Assembly: GCF_047496725.1 (NCBI RefSeq)
Contig: NC_132976.1
Coordinates: forward strand, 3,766,001-3,830,000
Direction: 5' to 3'
DNA from: Anoplolepis gracilipes
Taxonomy: Eukaryota > Arthropoda > Insecta > Hymenoptera > Formicidae
DNA: 64,000 bases
Notes under the pieces: model-generated
What the model was told of the DNA's origin: nothing
The model's input: the letters and a program-made list of their open reading frames with translations, nothing else
Database searches by the model: none
Shown: positions 48,791-61,428 of the stretch, one piece after another
Layout of the letters: every line of letters begins with the position of its first letter
Position numbering within the stretch: position 1 is the stretch's first letter
Position numbers and translations under genes: made by a program

Positions 48791-49594
48791 AGAGCTGATA
48801 TTCTTACGTGTAGTTTATCATAAGAGTTAATCAATTATGTTAACGATTGCTAATTGTAAAGATTATAATTAGCTAATCGTATTTTAAAGAATAATACGGT
48901 ATATACAAAAGTACGCATACCTATTCCTTCGAATGTCGTCGTACATATGACAAGAGCAACAGCGCGCTACGTCTGTAAAGGTCGAGCGCCGAATACTGTG
49001 TGACGATGTAAGATAACAAATTCCTTATGCCTATAAAATAATATACGTAGGTATGCCGAATATCCTTTGTAAAAAATAGTGACGCGTCCTTGTTTGTATC
49101 TTTGGTATGCGTGACGTAGGAAGACACGGCATAGGACATAGTGGGGGAAGGCAAGTGGGAGCAAGGACCGCCGCGCAAAAAGCAGAGAGACGAAAAAATT
49201 ATTATTGTTCAGCCAACGCTCGAGAGTTAACAAGTACGTATTCGATATATATATGTCGTTTATATGAATAAAGTTTTTCTACCTCATTGTCAGTAGCTTT
49301 CGATATACGATCTATCTGATTCTTTTGTAAAACTAGTTTTACTTACAACACCTTTCGTTCTCGAGTTTCAAATTAATTTCAATTAATAAATGAGTGTATT
49401 ACAATTTTTCGCTTCATCATTTGATCCTGCGATTCGTATTATCTCAATCTGAAAATGATTAATATATTACATCATCTCAATCCGCGAAAAATTCAAAGTG
49501 CGAAAAAGCATCTAAGGTATATTTAAAGATTATGATTAGAGACATATGTATCGCCCGTAATAAAATAATAAAATTAATAGTTAATAATATTAAA
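48791..49594. other. Intergenic, possible solo LTR-like segment
   Basis: About 48920-49350 is GC-richer than its surroundings and has an AATAAAG polyadenylation-like word near 49266. Two overlapping minus-strand frames end here without a recognisable domain. It could be an old LTR, but its ends could not be fixed. Confidence 0.25.
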
Positions 49595-49837
49595 TTTTCG
49601 GTGGTACAAATTAGTACAAATTCAGTACTAATTGTATCTGTTTAATTTTATTTATTTTTTTAATTTTTTCTTTTGATCCTGCTAGCTTAATATTAAGTTA
49701 GCAGCGCCACGATTTTTTCTGAATTGGCATGGGGTACAAAATTATTTTTGGTGGTACAAAATAGTACAAAATAAGTACTAAATAATTATTACATTAAGTC
49801 CCATTTGATTTTGCTGATTTGGTCCTGCCAGCTTAAG
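49595..49837. mobile_element. Second copy of the GGTCCTGC foldback family
   Basis: Shares the GGTGGTACAAATTAGTACAA stretch and the right tip GGTCCTGCCAGCTTAAG with the element at 48469-48790. Its two A arms have collapsed into one palindrome, CTGCTAGCTTAATATTAAGT, near 49678. Its right end abuts the decayed OR start exon. Confidence 0.65.
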
Positions 49838-49839
49838 AG

Positions 49840-50500
49840 AGCTGTATGTTTCGATGTATTCATATCGGTATCTAAGATATCGAGAGCTCTCTCACCCTCG
49901 TTAGGGTGGCGACAGATCTCATTGAGTGCAACGAATGCGCTGCACTTAATGTCATATTTTACAGATGTACATATCGCACATCAATAATGCAATACTCGTA
50001 ACAAGAAGATGTTTATAGCCCCACGCAGTTCCCATAAGAAATTTAATAGTATGAATGTGAACGACAAGTATAGATGCAGGGTCGCTCGCGAAAACAAAAC
50101 TTGCGAACTGGAAATTATAGTTTAAAGTTAGATGTAAAATCATGATTAAATTGCGTACTATGTATTTGTTAATTATAGATTGTAAAAGATATAAAATGCG
50201 ATAAAAAAATATAAATATATATAATAGAATTATGATTCTAAAGGCTCGATTTATTATATCAATAATTATTTAGTTGCGTTTTATCGTCATATTTTGAACA
50301 TTGCTTGTGTGCATGCAATGCCTTTTTTGATGGTAGATTTTTTTAACGAGATTTTCTTGGGACGTTTCCATAGAAATTTGTGAAACCGATCCTGCAGTGT
50401 GCCTCTCGTTAATAATTCAATTGAAACTGCGAAACACAAGGGATGTAAAAGTTTTCCAAACTGACCCTCCTTCAACTTCTATAAACAATTGTTTTTTCAT
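49840..50500 (-). pseudogene. Odorant receptor relic: start exon plus promoter
   Basis: The minus strand from 49863 reads MNTSKHTA, matching the OR-7 start exon MDTSKHSS, then runs into the foldback element instead of the splice donor. Upstream, the TATA-like GGCTATAAACATC (50011-50019) sits about 150 bp before the ATG, as in OR-7 and OR-8. The block at about 50380-50500 matches the OR-7 far upstream block. No later exons follow on its downstream (left) side apart from the relic exons at 45433-45762. Confidence 0.7.
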
Positions 50501-50529
50501 CGTCTCGGCGAAATTGCATATTCGAATAT

Positions 50530-51010
50530 AGACAAGCTATGGATATGGAAAAGACATAGTTGTTTTAAAGAAAAAATATTCATTTGCAACGAGAAATTAC
50601 ATATTTTTTCTTTAAGATAACTACATGTTTTTTTATCAATTGATTCCATTATTCTGTGCATAAAAGTATTAAAATAAGATAATATTGATTGATTTACGTA
50701 AAATCATGTTGAATCAAAATATAACATATTTCATAAACCTAAAATTTTTGACCATCATATCCTTATAATATTTTACACAGAACATATTGTGAGCAACCGA
50801 TTTATAAAAAAAATTAGGATAGTTCCATTAAAAAAAAAACTAGGTTGACTTTTATGTAACCCCGACACCATAGGTCAAACTAATATCCTTATTTTTTTTT
50901 TCTCTTTGAAACCAAACAACTTTTGTTCGAAACATTTTTCTCTAAAAAGCGTAAAAAAGATATTTAAATGGGGACATTAAAATGACTCATTATGTATATC
51001 AGTTTGTTAT
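50530..51010. mobile_element. Degraded interspersed element, internal parts
   Basis: Resembles the interior and right part of the element at 60608-61174: CATTTGCAACGAG, TATTCTGTGCATAAAAGTAT, and AACCAAACAACTTTTGTTCG are shared in order. The ends are eroded. Confidence 0.45.
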
Positions 51011-51302
51011 AAATCAACACGTTTACTAATTTGTGAGGAATAAATTAATCATCATAAATCATAAATTATTTATCATAAGTATGTTCTATGAAAAACTATT
51101 TTGTTGAAATTTTCAATAATAAAACGATATTAGAATACATATTGATTAGTTTATAAATGTATTGTATTTATAAAGATATAAGTAAAAATCTTATTTATCA
51201 CAAATATGGATATCAAGTATATAAACATATTATTCTCGTCAAGTCTCGCAGTGCCTCAAAATCATTGTCGGAATTTTTCGTTTTTCTCGATTTATTCTCG
51301 AT

Positions 51303-52670
51303 TTAGTCTCGATGGGCCAGCAAGACCGATATATAACCACCCGATGTTTTTAACAACTGAAACATATACAATATTTACATTATACAATATGACATTGAAT
51401 ATATTATATTTTAATTATTAATGATAATTTATTTTTAGCTCTTTGTGTCTTGTTGAGGTTACAATCCAATGATTAAATATTCATTATTTAATGTTTTTCA
51501 TATTTTTAATATTATCTAATTTATATAATATTAGTATATACAATTAATATAAATTGTGTTATAGATTTATCCATATTTTCTAGTAGAGAATATTGAATTT
51601 ATAATAATTTTATTTTTGGTGGAATATTTTTTATATCAAGTTTTATAAATAAAGAATTGTTTTAGCTTATTTACATTACAAAATGTAGCCATTGTCATAG
51701 GGAAAACTTTTCCTGCGGTAAGATACAATGGTTTGGCGCAAATCATTATCATCAATAAGTTTTTTGCTTTTTTCGAACCCAATGTATACCATTTAAGCTC
51801 GCATACGGCCTCGTAAACTCCCTCGCACTTGACAAACAGAGCAGTCATATGCAATAAAATTGCATGTTAAATCAATCAAGACTCGTTATCGGCAGAAAAT
51901 CTTAATTAACATCACAATTCATATTTTGCTGTCTTTGTAGTAAGATTATAGCAAACAGTATCGTACTTACTCGCGTGACCAAAATTTCTCCTACGATGCA
52001 GTAGAGACATGTATGCGCAAATATATTAACAAATGATGTCATGATGAAAGTTAAACGTAGTGTGGAGATATCGCCATGTTGAGTCATCGCCTAAACCAGA
52101 TCAATACTTATATATATAATTTATTTTTATTATATTTTATTCCGAATATGAAGAAGATTGGCTACACAATATTGCATTTCAGAGGCTCCTAAAACTCTTC
52201 TATATACTAATATGATGAATTATATTAATGCCATTTTATGTTATATTATTATCACTTATATTATAACTTATAACGTTTTAGTATAATATTGAAATAAGAG
52301 ATATACACATTTATAGTTATTGTTTAATATTAAATATATTATTATAATATTTATTCAATATTAAAAATATTTATAAAACTAATATATTATTAGTTTATAC
52401 AATATATGTATATTTTTTAACAATATATTAAAATAAAATAAAATATTTAAAATTAAAAATATTAATATTTACATTTATTCTATTTTTTAAATTTCTTACT
52501 CTTATTTTTAAAACTCTTTTAAAATGTAAAATTTCAGAAATAACAAAAAAATATAAAAATTATTAAATTCTTCTTAAATAATTTTTGAAAATGTTTCTGT
52601 TAAAAATATGATTTGTTAAATATATGTATATCTAGACAAATGCCCTTAATTGTAAATAACACATATAAAG

Positions 52671-52720
<50 letters not shown>

Positions 52721-54642
52721 CAAAAGGTTACATAAATTGAGTTAAAAAAAACAATACTTACAGTACCGAATAAAAAACCATAAATAGCGAATAGTAAACC
52801 AAAGTAAAAAAGTGCTCCAAGTAGCATCAGGGTGAATATATCATCAATGGTATTGATTGATCTGTAAAAGGAAATTATTAAAGAAAACAATATCAGATGA
52901 GTATTTTAATTATGTTATTATATTATTTTTATGAAAGATACGAAATAGAAGGATTCTTATAAAAGAATTTCTACAACAGTCAAATTAAAAGAGATCTTTA
53001 TCATTTTAACTAATATTGTACTAAATATCATTCTACTAATATTAAACATTTAAAAAAATGATTAATTATTTCTATCGTAAATTAGCTTCATATAAAGTCT
53101 TTAATTTTGTGGCAAAAAGAATTCGCAACATTCGAGACATTTCAACTACAAAATTTTACAATGTTATGATATTATATAGGCAAGGTAAAAAAATATGCAA
53201 ACAAAATTCTTCAGTATTATCGATGCTTAACCTGATAAGACGTATATGATCCTGTATGTTGCGGGACAGAACGCTATCGAAATTATTAAACTTATCGAGA
53301 TTGATAACACGCGCCTTGAGATTCTCCAGCTGACCGCACACGTGGAAAACCAGCAGACTTAAGAAACAATCAGTACCAGTGTATACAGCGGCAAACAGAG
53401 ACATGCTGATAGTTTGCAAGGCGTAAGTTATCTCATAAAGTGGGCTCTTATCTTGATCATAAATATAATACGTTTGTATTGGCATCAATCTACCCGGATC
53501 AGTCTTATTCGTCAGGTATCTTAACGAACTGCCGAAAATAGGAAGAGTCGAAGGTAAAACCAAGGCCAATAACATTATAAAGTATCCGAATATCGTAAAA
53601 TTGCACGCGAGTCGCGCTCGATTTATCATAACATTCCTCTCCTGCACTGTCTTAGGTTTCAGCCAATCATATTTAATCATGTTTAGAAGCGGTAGAATAT
53701 CTAAAAACAGTAGGACTATGTGCGTCACAATTGCGCATTTGTTCTTGAGATAAATAAATATCGAGAAAAAAAATCGTGTTTTCGATGTACAAATATACTT
53801 TACCTTTCTTTTTATGCCACATGATGAAGAACTTTATCATCGCCATTGTAAGTGGCAAGGTGTAATTCAGATTATCGATCATCGACATTATATCGCCCCA
53901 TATTTTGAGCAACGAATGCACAGTCGGAATGATACAGAACCAGATTCCTATGTTTAGCAAAACAATTACGCGTCCGTTTGTCATTAATTTCTCCCATTTG
54001 GTTTCATTATTCTTCGGCCAAAGGCCCAACATCTTCAAGCACGTTCGATTTAATTTGATGGCCCATTCGTAATCTGCACTTGTAATTTAAAAAAATGCGA
54101 ACAAAAAATTTCATTAAAATCACATCATCCTATTCAACACATTAAAAATTGTTTTATGTACATACATTATTTATATATATATATATATATTTTAATTTTT
54201 TATTTTCTCTGATAAATATTTATATTTGCTTTACGTATTCACATTTGCAGAAAGATAAGTCGGATCTCGTTAGATCAAAGCATATATGTAATTATAAAAA
54301 CCTACATTAAATATAAAAAGAAAAAAATATGGCATGTATATTGTTCGAGATAAAATATTAATCTTAATGAATATTAATTAACATTAATATTATTATATTA
54401 TAGTCTTAATAATCGTATGTATATAAAAAAATATAAGATCGTTATTCTGTGTAAATTTTAGAAAGATAAATAGAGTGAATTTCCAAAAGTCCATGCTCAA
54501 GTTCAGCTCGCATTTACAATAAAATCTCACGTTATAGAAAATAACTCAAGTGTACATATATTTGTCGATGAGCTTGTCTAATCAAATCAATTGAGAAAAA
54601 ATGAACACCTGCATATACCGATGAATGTTTTGATGTATCCAT
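51303..54642 (-). CDS. Odorant receptor OR-7, complete, 399 residues
   Basis: Insect OR of the second clade. Exons on the minus strand: 54609-54642, 53804-54073, 53232-53700, 52762-52861, 51971-52090, 51675-51827 and 51303-51356 (1200 nt). It starts MDTSKHSSVYA-D and continues YEWAIKLNRTCLKMLGLWP. Exon 3 has YDWLKPKTVQERNVM, TDPGRLMPIQTYYIYDQDKS and LLVFHVCGQLENLKARV. Exon 5 has AHTCLYCIVGEILVTR. Exon 6 is one codon short relative to the other genes (ICAKP where they have ANKP or AKKP). Exon 7 is LLKTSGGYISVLLAHRD. Introns are GT-AG. A TATA-like word lies at 54806-54812. A (CT)n tract of about 42 bp sits in intron 4 close to the exon 4 donor. No lesions. Confidence 0.92.
52675..52718. repeat. 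(CT)n microsatellite
   Basis: About 42 bp of pure CT about 45 bp beyond the exon 4 donor of OR-7. On the minus strand it is a GA repeat and produces an artefactual Arg-Glu repeat frame. Confidence 0.95.
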
Positions 54643-54805
54643 ATTGACATCTGCGAAGAAACTGAAGGGCTCTTCCTTCTTATTTAGAGTGGTGGTAGAT
54701 CGTGCGTGAGACAAAAAATTCGCTACGGTTAATGTTACATTCTTCTGTAGATGTACATGTATGATGGTACATCAATAATTCGTCCGTAAAGAGAAGTTAG
54801 GCGAT

Positions 54806-54815
54806 GTTTATAGCC
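54806..54815 (-). promoter_or_regulatory. TATA-like box of OR-7
   Basis: GGCTATAAACATC on the minus strand, 165-175 bp upstream of the ATG. OR-8 has GAGCTATAAGCATC (about 59733-59742) at the same spacing, and the relic at 49840 has it too. The TSS would be about 30 bp further downstream (not tested). Confidence 0.5.
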
Positions 54816-55179
54816 TTACGATTGTAATGGGGAAATTAATAGCAAAAATGCGAACGAGAAATATAGACGCAGGGCTGTACGTGAAAATAAAACTTGCGAC
54901 CTAAGCAATTGTTATTTGAAGATAGATTTAAAATTACGATTAAATTGCGTACTATTTTCTAACTGATTATAGATCATATAAAATATATATAAAATACGAT
55001 TTAAAAAATATACATAAATATGTATACATATAATGGAATTATAAATCTAAAGATTCAAATTACTATATCAATAATTGCGGTTTATTGCAATCTTATTTTG
55101 AATATATTGTTTATATGCGTGGAATGACTTTCTTTGATGATGAGAGCTTTTTGCACTTTTGGATGGAAATTTCTAGCTA

Positions 55180-55330
55180 AAAATTGTAAAACCGATCCTG
55201 CTCTGCTCTCCTTATTAATGATTCATTGAAACTGTGAGGGAAATTATTCAACAAGGGATGTGAAAGTTTTTCCAAACTGATCCTTCCTCAACTTCTAAAC
55301 AATTGTTTTTTTCATCACGTTCCGACGAAA
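55180..55330 (-). promoter_or_regulatory. Conserved far-upstream block of OR-7
   Basis: Closely matches 50380-50510 upstream of the OR relic. Shared words are AAACCGATCCTGC, CAAGGGATGT, AAAGTTTT and CCAAACTGA, then AACAATTGTTTTTTTCATC. A weaker counterpart occurs upstream of OR-8 near 60155-60250. It is conserved although non-coding. Confidence 0.4.
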
Positions 55331-56219
55331 TTATACATTCGACTATAGACTACAGACTATAAGCTCTGGATATACATGATTATCAGTGCGTGTGCTGTGT
55401 CATGAGAGATGGCTATATTATCATAGCTTATGTCTAACAATAAGTGTGAATATCATATTTTGATCGTTTCTTATACAAGCAAATATGTTTGGACGTCATG
55501 CACATATTATAAGGTCACTATCCTGAATAATCATAAAAAAGTTTTAACCATCGCTGTTTATTAAAAAGTTTTTCCAATTATATATAATTTTCGGACATTA
55601 TATATATATTTAATAGAACGTACTTTTAGCAAATTTATTTATTTATTTATAGTAATTATGTAAGCAAGGGAGAGACAGAACTAATTAAGCTATTTATTAT
55701 TAAATATTTACATAGAGAATTTAAATGTGCAAGTATCGATTTCAAGCTTTCTTTTGTTCAGAAAATTTTGTGTAATTTATGAAGTTTTCTTGTTTACAAG
55801 TTTTTAATAAACAATGTGCGACAGCTGAAATAGCTAAAATTTTTTGATAGTTACAATCAGTATAATGATCTTAACAACATATGTCGAAACGATTAGATCT
55901 GGCTGTTTTATTCTAAACATTTTACATAATATATGATAAATAGTAATAATGTTTTCTGTACATAATATACATATGTATATATACATATAATTGTAGCAAA
56001 AAAGTAAATTAAATTATTATATTTTTCGTCATATACATAAATTGTTCTTGTTATGAAAAAAATTTTAACACATTAAAATGTTAATATACATTGAAATTAA
56101 TTTATAATAAAGTACATATAAGTTATAATAATAAGTATAGCGAAAGCTTTATTCTAATGATGTAATTTTTGTTTGTATCAATAATAATAATGTTGGATTT
56201 GTAAATGAATGTTCCCATT
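55331..56219. other. Intergenic between OR-8 3' end and OR-7 upstream region
   Basis: AT-rich. No exons, RNA genes or element ends were recognised. Confidence 0.6.
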
Positions 56220-59200
56220 TCAATTACGATGTGCCAGTAAGACCGATATATAACCACCCGATGTTTTTAATAACTAAAATAAAATATATTTATGTAAATA
56301 TGTATATAATATAATATTTACGTAGAAATATTTTACGAATTTACAAAATCTTATATAAATTATTGTTTTTTTTCTTCTCCCCATTTGCATTATTAATTAT
56401 TTATTAAGATTGATTTATTAAGATTGAAAATATAGAATATAGAAAATATATAAATATTGATATGTGTAACGTCATACAATAATCTATAATTTAAAATATC
56501 AGTAAAATATCTTGAATATTTTGTTTTGCATTTATTTTAAAAAATGTATACATATTTAATATTTTTATTTAAATATTTGTAGAATATATTTACTTAATAT
56601 ACATATATTAAATATATATATATATTTTTTTTTAAATATATATTTAAATAAATAAATATATTTTTTTTACAAAATGTTAATGGGGAATTTCTTTATCGCG
56701 AACAGTGATATTAATTTAGAGTTGGTCTTACGCCGCAAAATGTAGACATTGTCATAGGAAAGAGCTTTCCTGCAGTGAGGTATAGCGGTTTTTTGGCCTG
56801 TATCATCATAATCAGTAGATTTCTCGCTTGACTTGGCTTCAAGTTATACCACTTGCACTGATAAACAGCCATATAAATTCCGTCGCACTTGATAAATAGT
56901 GAAAACAATCAAAACATACGTTCAAGTTGAGATAAGTTTAGCAATTCAAGTAAGTTTAGAATTATTCAAGTGTCACACATAATTAGATAATTTTATACTC
57001 TATGATATATAAATCGTAAAAGAAATGTAAATAAGGAAAGTACTTACTTGAATAACTAAAAATTCCCCTACCACGCAGTAAAGGCACATATGCGTGAATG
57101 TATTCATAAACGACGTCAGGATGAAAATTAATCGGCCAATGGAGAGATTGCGACCTTGAATCATTATCTAAGCAATTTAGCAAACATAATTAAAGTTTTC
57201 CGATATTTTTTGAAAGATATATACATATATTAATTGATTTAATCAGATCGATTAAATTAAAATAAATTTTTAACAAGCATTCATGTTCAGAAAGGAAAAA
57301 TTAGCTTTCAGACAAAATTTTAGTTTATAGTTAAAATAAAAAGGATAGTAATTTTATGAGAATCTTTTTATTTCTATATTTTATTCGTAATTTTCCAAAA
57401 TACATTATATCTATGTTTTATTATTTATGATAAATTTATAATAAAAAACTTGCAGAGAAAATAAGTGAGTCTCTATCTTAATTGGTTTAATTAGAAAAAT
57501 AAAACATATTTACAGTTCTAATCGTAACTTTATTAGTTTCTTATTGTAGATGGGAAAACGAACAAAGACAAGAAACAATACTTGCAGTAACAAATAAAAA
57601 TCCGTACAGAGCAAAAAGTATGCCAAAATAAATTAGTAGTCCAAGCAGCATTAAAGTAAACGTATCATCAATGACTTTAACAGATCTGTAAGAGAAAGTT
57701 AATAAACAAAAACGTTAATGAGTATTATATTTTACTTTATGTTTATTCTTTCTTTTGTTTTTTGAAATATAAATACCGAAATATAAATACAGATAAAATT
57801 ACGTAATTTTGTAAGAAGAAACTTCTAGTAAAAATAGCAGAAAAAATTTTTTTAATTCAAAACTCATACAATTTTTTGCACAATTTATATAATAATCAGT
57901 TAAATTATGATTTCTAAAAATTGTTTTAGAAATTACAAATGTGTCAATGAAACTTGTTAAATAAATTTTCCTGAAGTCTGTTGCCAGTAATTCACGAATT
58001 TATTTCAATGTGACACGAGTTCTTAGATTAAATTAGTAAAAAAGAAAATGTAATGCGTTGAAGAAAATTCTACAATTTTATAGTAAATTAATTTATTTTT
58101 CTCTTTTTCTTTACAATATACATATACGAAACCTGATAAGACGTATATGTTCTCGCACATTGGACGATAGAGAATCCTCGAAGCGATTAAATCCCAGACT
58201 GAGGATACGCGCTTTGAGATTCTCAAGCTGACCGCATACGTGGAAGACAAGAAATCCCATAAAAGTATCCGTACCACTGTATATCATTCCGGCTGTCATC
58301 AAGCTGAAGCCTTGCAGAACGAAGATCACCTCGTATAACGGACTGTTATTTACGTTGTACATGTAATACGTCTGCAATGGCATTAATCTACCCGGATCGG
58401 TAATATTCGTCAAGTATCTCACAGATATGCCGAAACAGGGAAAGATCACGATAAGGATGAACGACAGGACCATTATGAAACATCCCCATATCATTATCAG
58501 ACGTGCAATTTGTGCACATCTTACCATAATCGCTCGTTCTTTCTCGGTCTTCAATCTCGTCCAGTCTTCTTTAACCATTTTTAATATCGGTTTCAGAACT
58601 ATTGAAAAGGGATTAGAAATATGATTACACAATAATAAATATTAAAAATAGTGAAAATTTCTCATATTTGGAAAAAAAATGAAAATAAAGAATATTTAAA
58701 AAAATATAAATTTGATATTGAAGATAGAATTTATAAATTGTGAATAAACAATAATTCTAAATCTGATTATGTAAATCTTATCGTATATAATAAATCTTAT
58801 TGTAAAACTTTTTTATAAAATTTATATAATCAATGTTGAAAATTAACGGATTTTTTTTTCTTCTCAAAATTTTAATTAATAGAATATAAAGAAAATGATT
58901 TGAAAGAATTTTTCTTCTGTATGTCTTTTTTTATCAATTTAAAATGTTATAATATAAGAGTTTTATTCATTTTAAAAAATACCGTTTTTCTTGTGCCACA
59001 TTAGAACAAGTTTCATTATTGCTATCAGTATCGGCAGACTGTATTGCAAATTATCGATCATAGATGTAATGTTGCCCCATATTCTGATGAGGCAATGGAG
59101 AGTTGGAATGAGAGTGCTCCAGACAATTATGATTAATATAGTAAACACACGCGTATTCATCACCCACTTTGTTCGTCCATTTCTTTCATCCGGTTCCGGC

Positions 59201-59573
59201 CAGATCCCCAGTAGTTTCAAGCAAGCTCGATTTAATGTAATAAAGAATTCGTAGTCTATTTTCACAGAAATAAACACGATATATTAAAAAGATTTCGATA
59301 AAATTTAAATAAAATTCATTAGCAAAATTATTATATTTCACTTGATAGTGAGATTAATTGATTATGATTTTTTTATCTAGAGAGAAACAGCATGTGTATG
59401 GAATACATATTTATGTTTTATCTTTATAAGAGTGTTTTCCTACACGTTTATTATATTTCTCAGCATTTATTTAGGAATATTATTTGAAAATTCACGGTTC
59501 ATTCAAAAGAAAGTTTTTGCCACTATTTTGAAAAAAAAGCACCTGCATGTCCCAAATGCTTCGAAATATCCAT
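56220..59573 (-). CDS. Odorant receptor OR-8, complete, 399 residues
   Basis: Insect OR of the second clade. Exons on the minus strand: 59543-59573, 58983-59255, 58133-58598, 57586-57685, 57048-57167, 56732-56887 and 56220-56273 (1200 nt). It starts MDISKHLGHA-D, then YEFFITLNRACLKLLGIWP. Exon 2 is one codon longer and exon 3 one codon shorter than in the other genes; both stay in frame. Exon 3 has EDWTRLKTEKERAIM, TDPGRLMPLQTYYMYNVNNS and FLVFHVCGQLENLKARI. Exon 5 reads THMCLYCVVGEFLVIQ. Exon 6 begins CDGIYMAVYQCKWYNL, and exon 7 is LLKTSGGYISVLLAHRN. Intron 4 starts GCAAGT rather than GT, a known minor GC-AG class, and OR-9 shares this. No lesion. Confidence 0.92.
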
Positions 59574-59732
59574 ATCGGCGGATATGAGGCGACTGATTTC
59601 CCTCTTTTACAGATACAACCGACGATCTGTATAAGAGGGTTTGAACTGTCGCGTGTGCAGAAACTTTCGAGACTCAACGATCTTCTACAGGTTAGGTGAA
59701 TACAGGTAGCTATTATCAATAATGCAAAAGAT

Positions 59733-59742
59733 GCTTATAGCT
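59733..59742 (-). promoter_or_regulatory. TATA-like box of OR-8
   Basis: GAGCTATAAGCATC on the minus strand, about 165 bp upstream of the ATG at 59573, in line with OR-7. Confidence 0.5.
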
Positions 59743-59951
59743 CGATTATTCACCCCAAGGAGGGTAGAATTGTTGCGGGATAATTAATCGTCTCTCTGCG
59801 AAAGAAAGGGCTGCGAGCTCTTGACAGCATCGACGCATACACATACATGTATCACTCAGGGTTGCATTTACTTATGTATCAAATATATTTTGCAAATCGA
59901 CAAATTTGGCAGCAAGTTTTAGGATTTACTAAAAACATTTATTTACACTGC

Positions 59952-59954
<3 letters not shown>

Positions 59955-59989
<35 letters not shown>
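59955..59989. repeat. (GT)n microsatellite
   Basis: About 34 bp of pure GT in the upstream flank of OR-8. A shorter one is at about 13350-13369. Confidence 0.95.
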
Positions 59990-59990
<1 letters not shown>

Positions 59991-60607
59991 AAAGAATTTA
60001 ATTTCTTTCAAAAAATATAATTAATATTTTTATAAAAATATGTAAAAGACAAAATTAAATTGATTAATTACATATCTTACAACAATGTAAAGTTAATTCT
60101 TTGACACAGACCTTTCTCGTCTCTCTTTCTCTTTCTCTATTACTTTATCACTATTAAAGTTTTTAAAACCGACCCTGTGTATAGAGTAATTATTGATTAA
60201 CTAGAAGCCGTAAAGTTTTTACAGTTGAAGTTTGAAATGTGGAAACTTTTGTTTTTGCTGTCTCTGAATTTTTTTCTTTCCTTTCACTATGGTTTTATAA
60301 AGTTTTCCAAGCAAATTATATACCAGCAAGTCATACACATCCGCATGCAACACAACTATCATTCACTATCATCCAACTTGTATTAGTAGAATTATAATAT
60401 GCTGATTCCTAAATTGTTATTGGCACCTTATTTCGAACATTCTACTTGCTGATGACATGTTTATTAAGTCTGTAATTGCAATTTTTTAAAAAAGATTTTA
60501 AGAAAAAGAAATACATAATCTTGAAAAATAATAAAATTGTATATTATGTAATATTAATTTTATATTATATATATATATATATATGTATGTATATATATAT
60601 ATATATG

Positions 60608-61174
60608 CAGGGTGAGTCACTTTAATCCACGCAATTATTTTGGAAACAAAGCATTTTAGAGAAAAATGTCTCAGACAAAAGTTTTATGATTTCGAGGAGG
60701 CCATAAGATGGTAGAAAAGATCTGAATTTGCAACAAGCAGTTACACATTTTTACTTTAACATAATTATGTGTTTTAATTACGCCAATTGATTTGTCTCAT
60801 TATTCTGTGCATAAAAAGTATTAGGGTAAAAATATCGATAAATGAATATTTTACCAGATATCTTGTACTTTATGTCAAAATATTGCAACTTTGAAGCCTT
60901 ATAACTCGAAAAGTACTTCACGAAAAAACATTTGATTATAGTGTTTTGGAAAGCTCTCGAGATGAGCTACAAGAATATGCAATAATATATAGGGTGTCCT
61001 ATTTAAAAAATTAAACATGACGTTCATGTGATCTTCAAATAACTCTTCAAAGTCAAACCAATGGTACCCTCTTAACCCCTCGAAACCAAATAACTTTTGC
61101 CTGAAACATTTTTCTCTCCCGGGCTTGGTTTTTGAGATATTCGACTGGATGGATTAAAATGGGCCACCCTGTAT
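60608..61174. mobile_element. Non-autonomous DNA transposon with CAGGGTG inverted ends
   Basis: The left end CAGGGTGAGTCACTTTAATC and right end GATTAAAATGGGCCACCCTG are inverted near-copies. It is about 565 bp with no intact ORF. It lies between OR-9 and OR-8. Fragments of the same family are at 13440-13570 and 50530-51010, and weaker traces at about 63290-63420. Confidence 0.75.
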
Positions 61175-61428
61175 AAGAATATTAATAAAACTTAATAAAA
61201 TTTATACAATTTTTCTGAATACATGCATTGTACTTCTTGTAAAAAAATTTTTACACATTAAAAGATTAAAATACATAAAATTAATTTATAATAAGTTACA
61301 TATATGATGTTATAATAACATGTATAGTAAAAGCTTTACTATGATTATATATATAATTTTTATTTGTAATAATAATACAATAATAACATAATGATGTCAC
61401 GTTGGATTTGTAAATGAATGTTTCCATT

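Noticed and set aside
48921..49233. Two overlapping minus-strand frames of 85-88 codons
   Set aside because: No domain, no conservation to other parts of the window, and a GC-richer transposon-like context.
52600..52890. Frame with an Arg-Glu repeat
   Set aside because: Produced by the (CT)n microsatellite read through from OR-7 exon 4.
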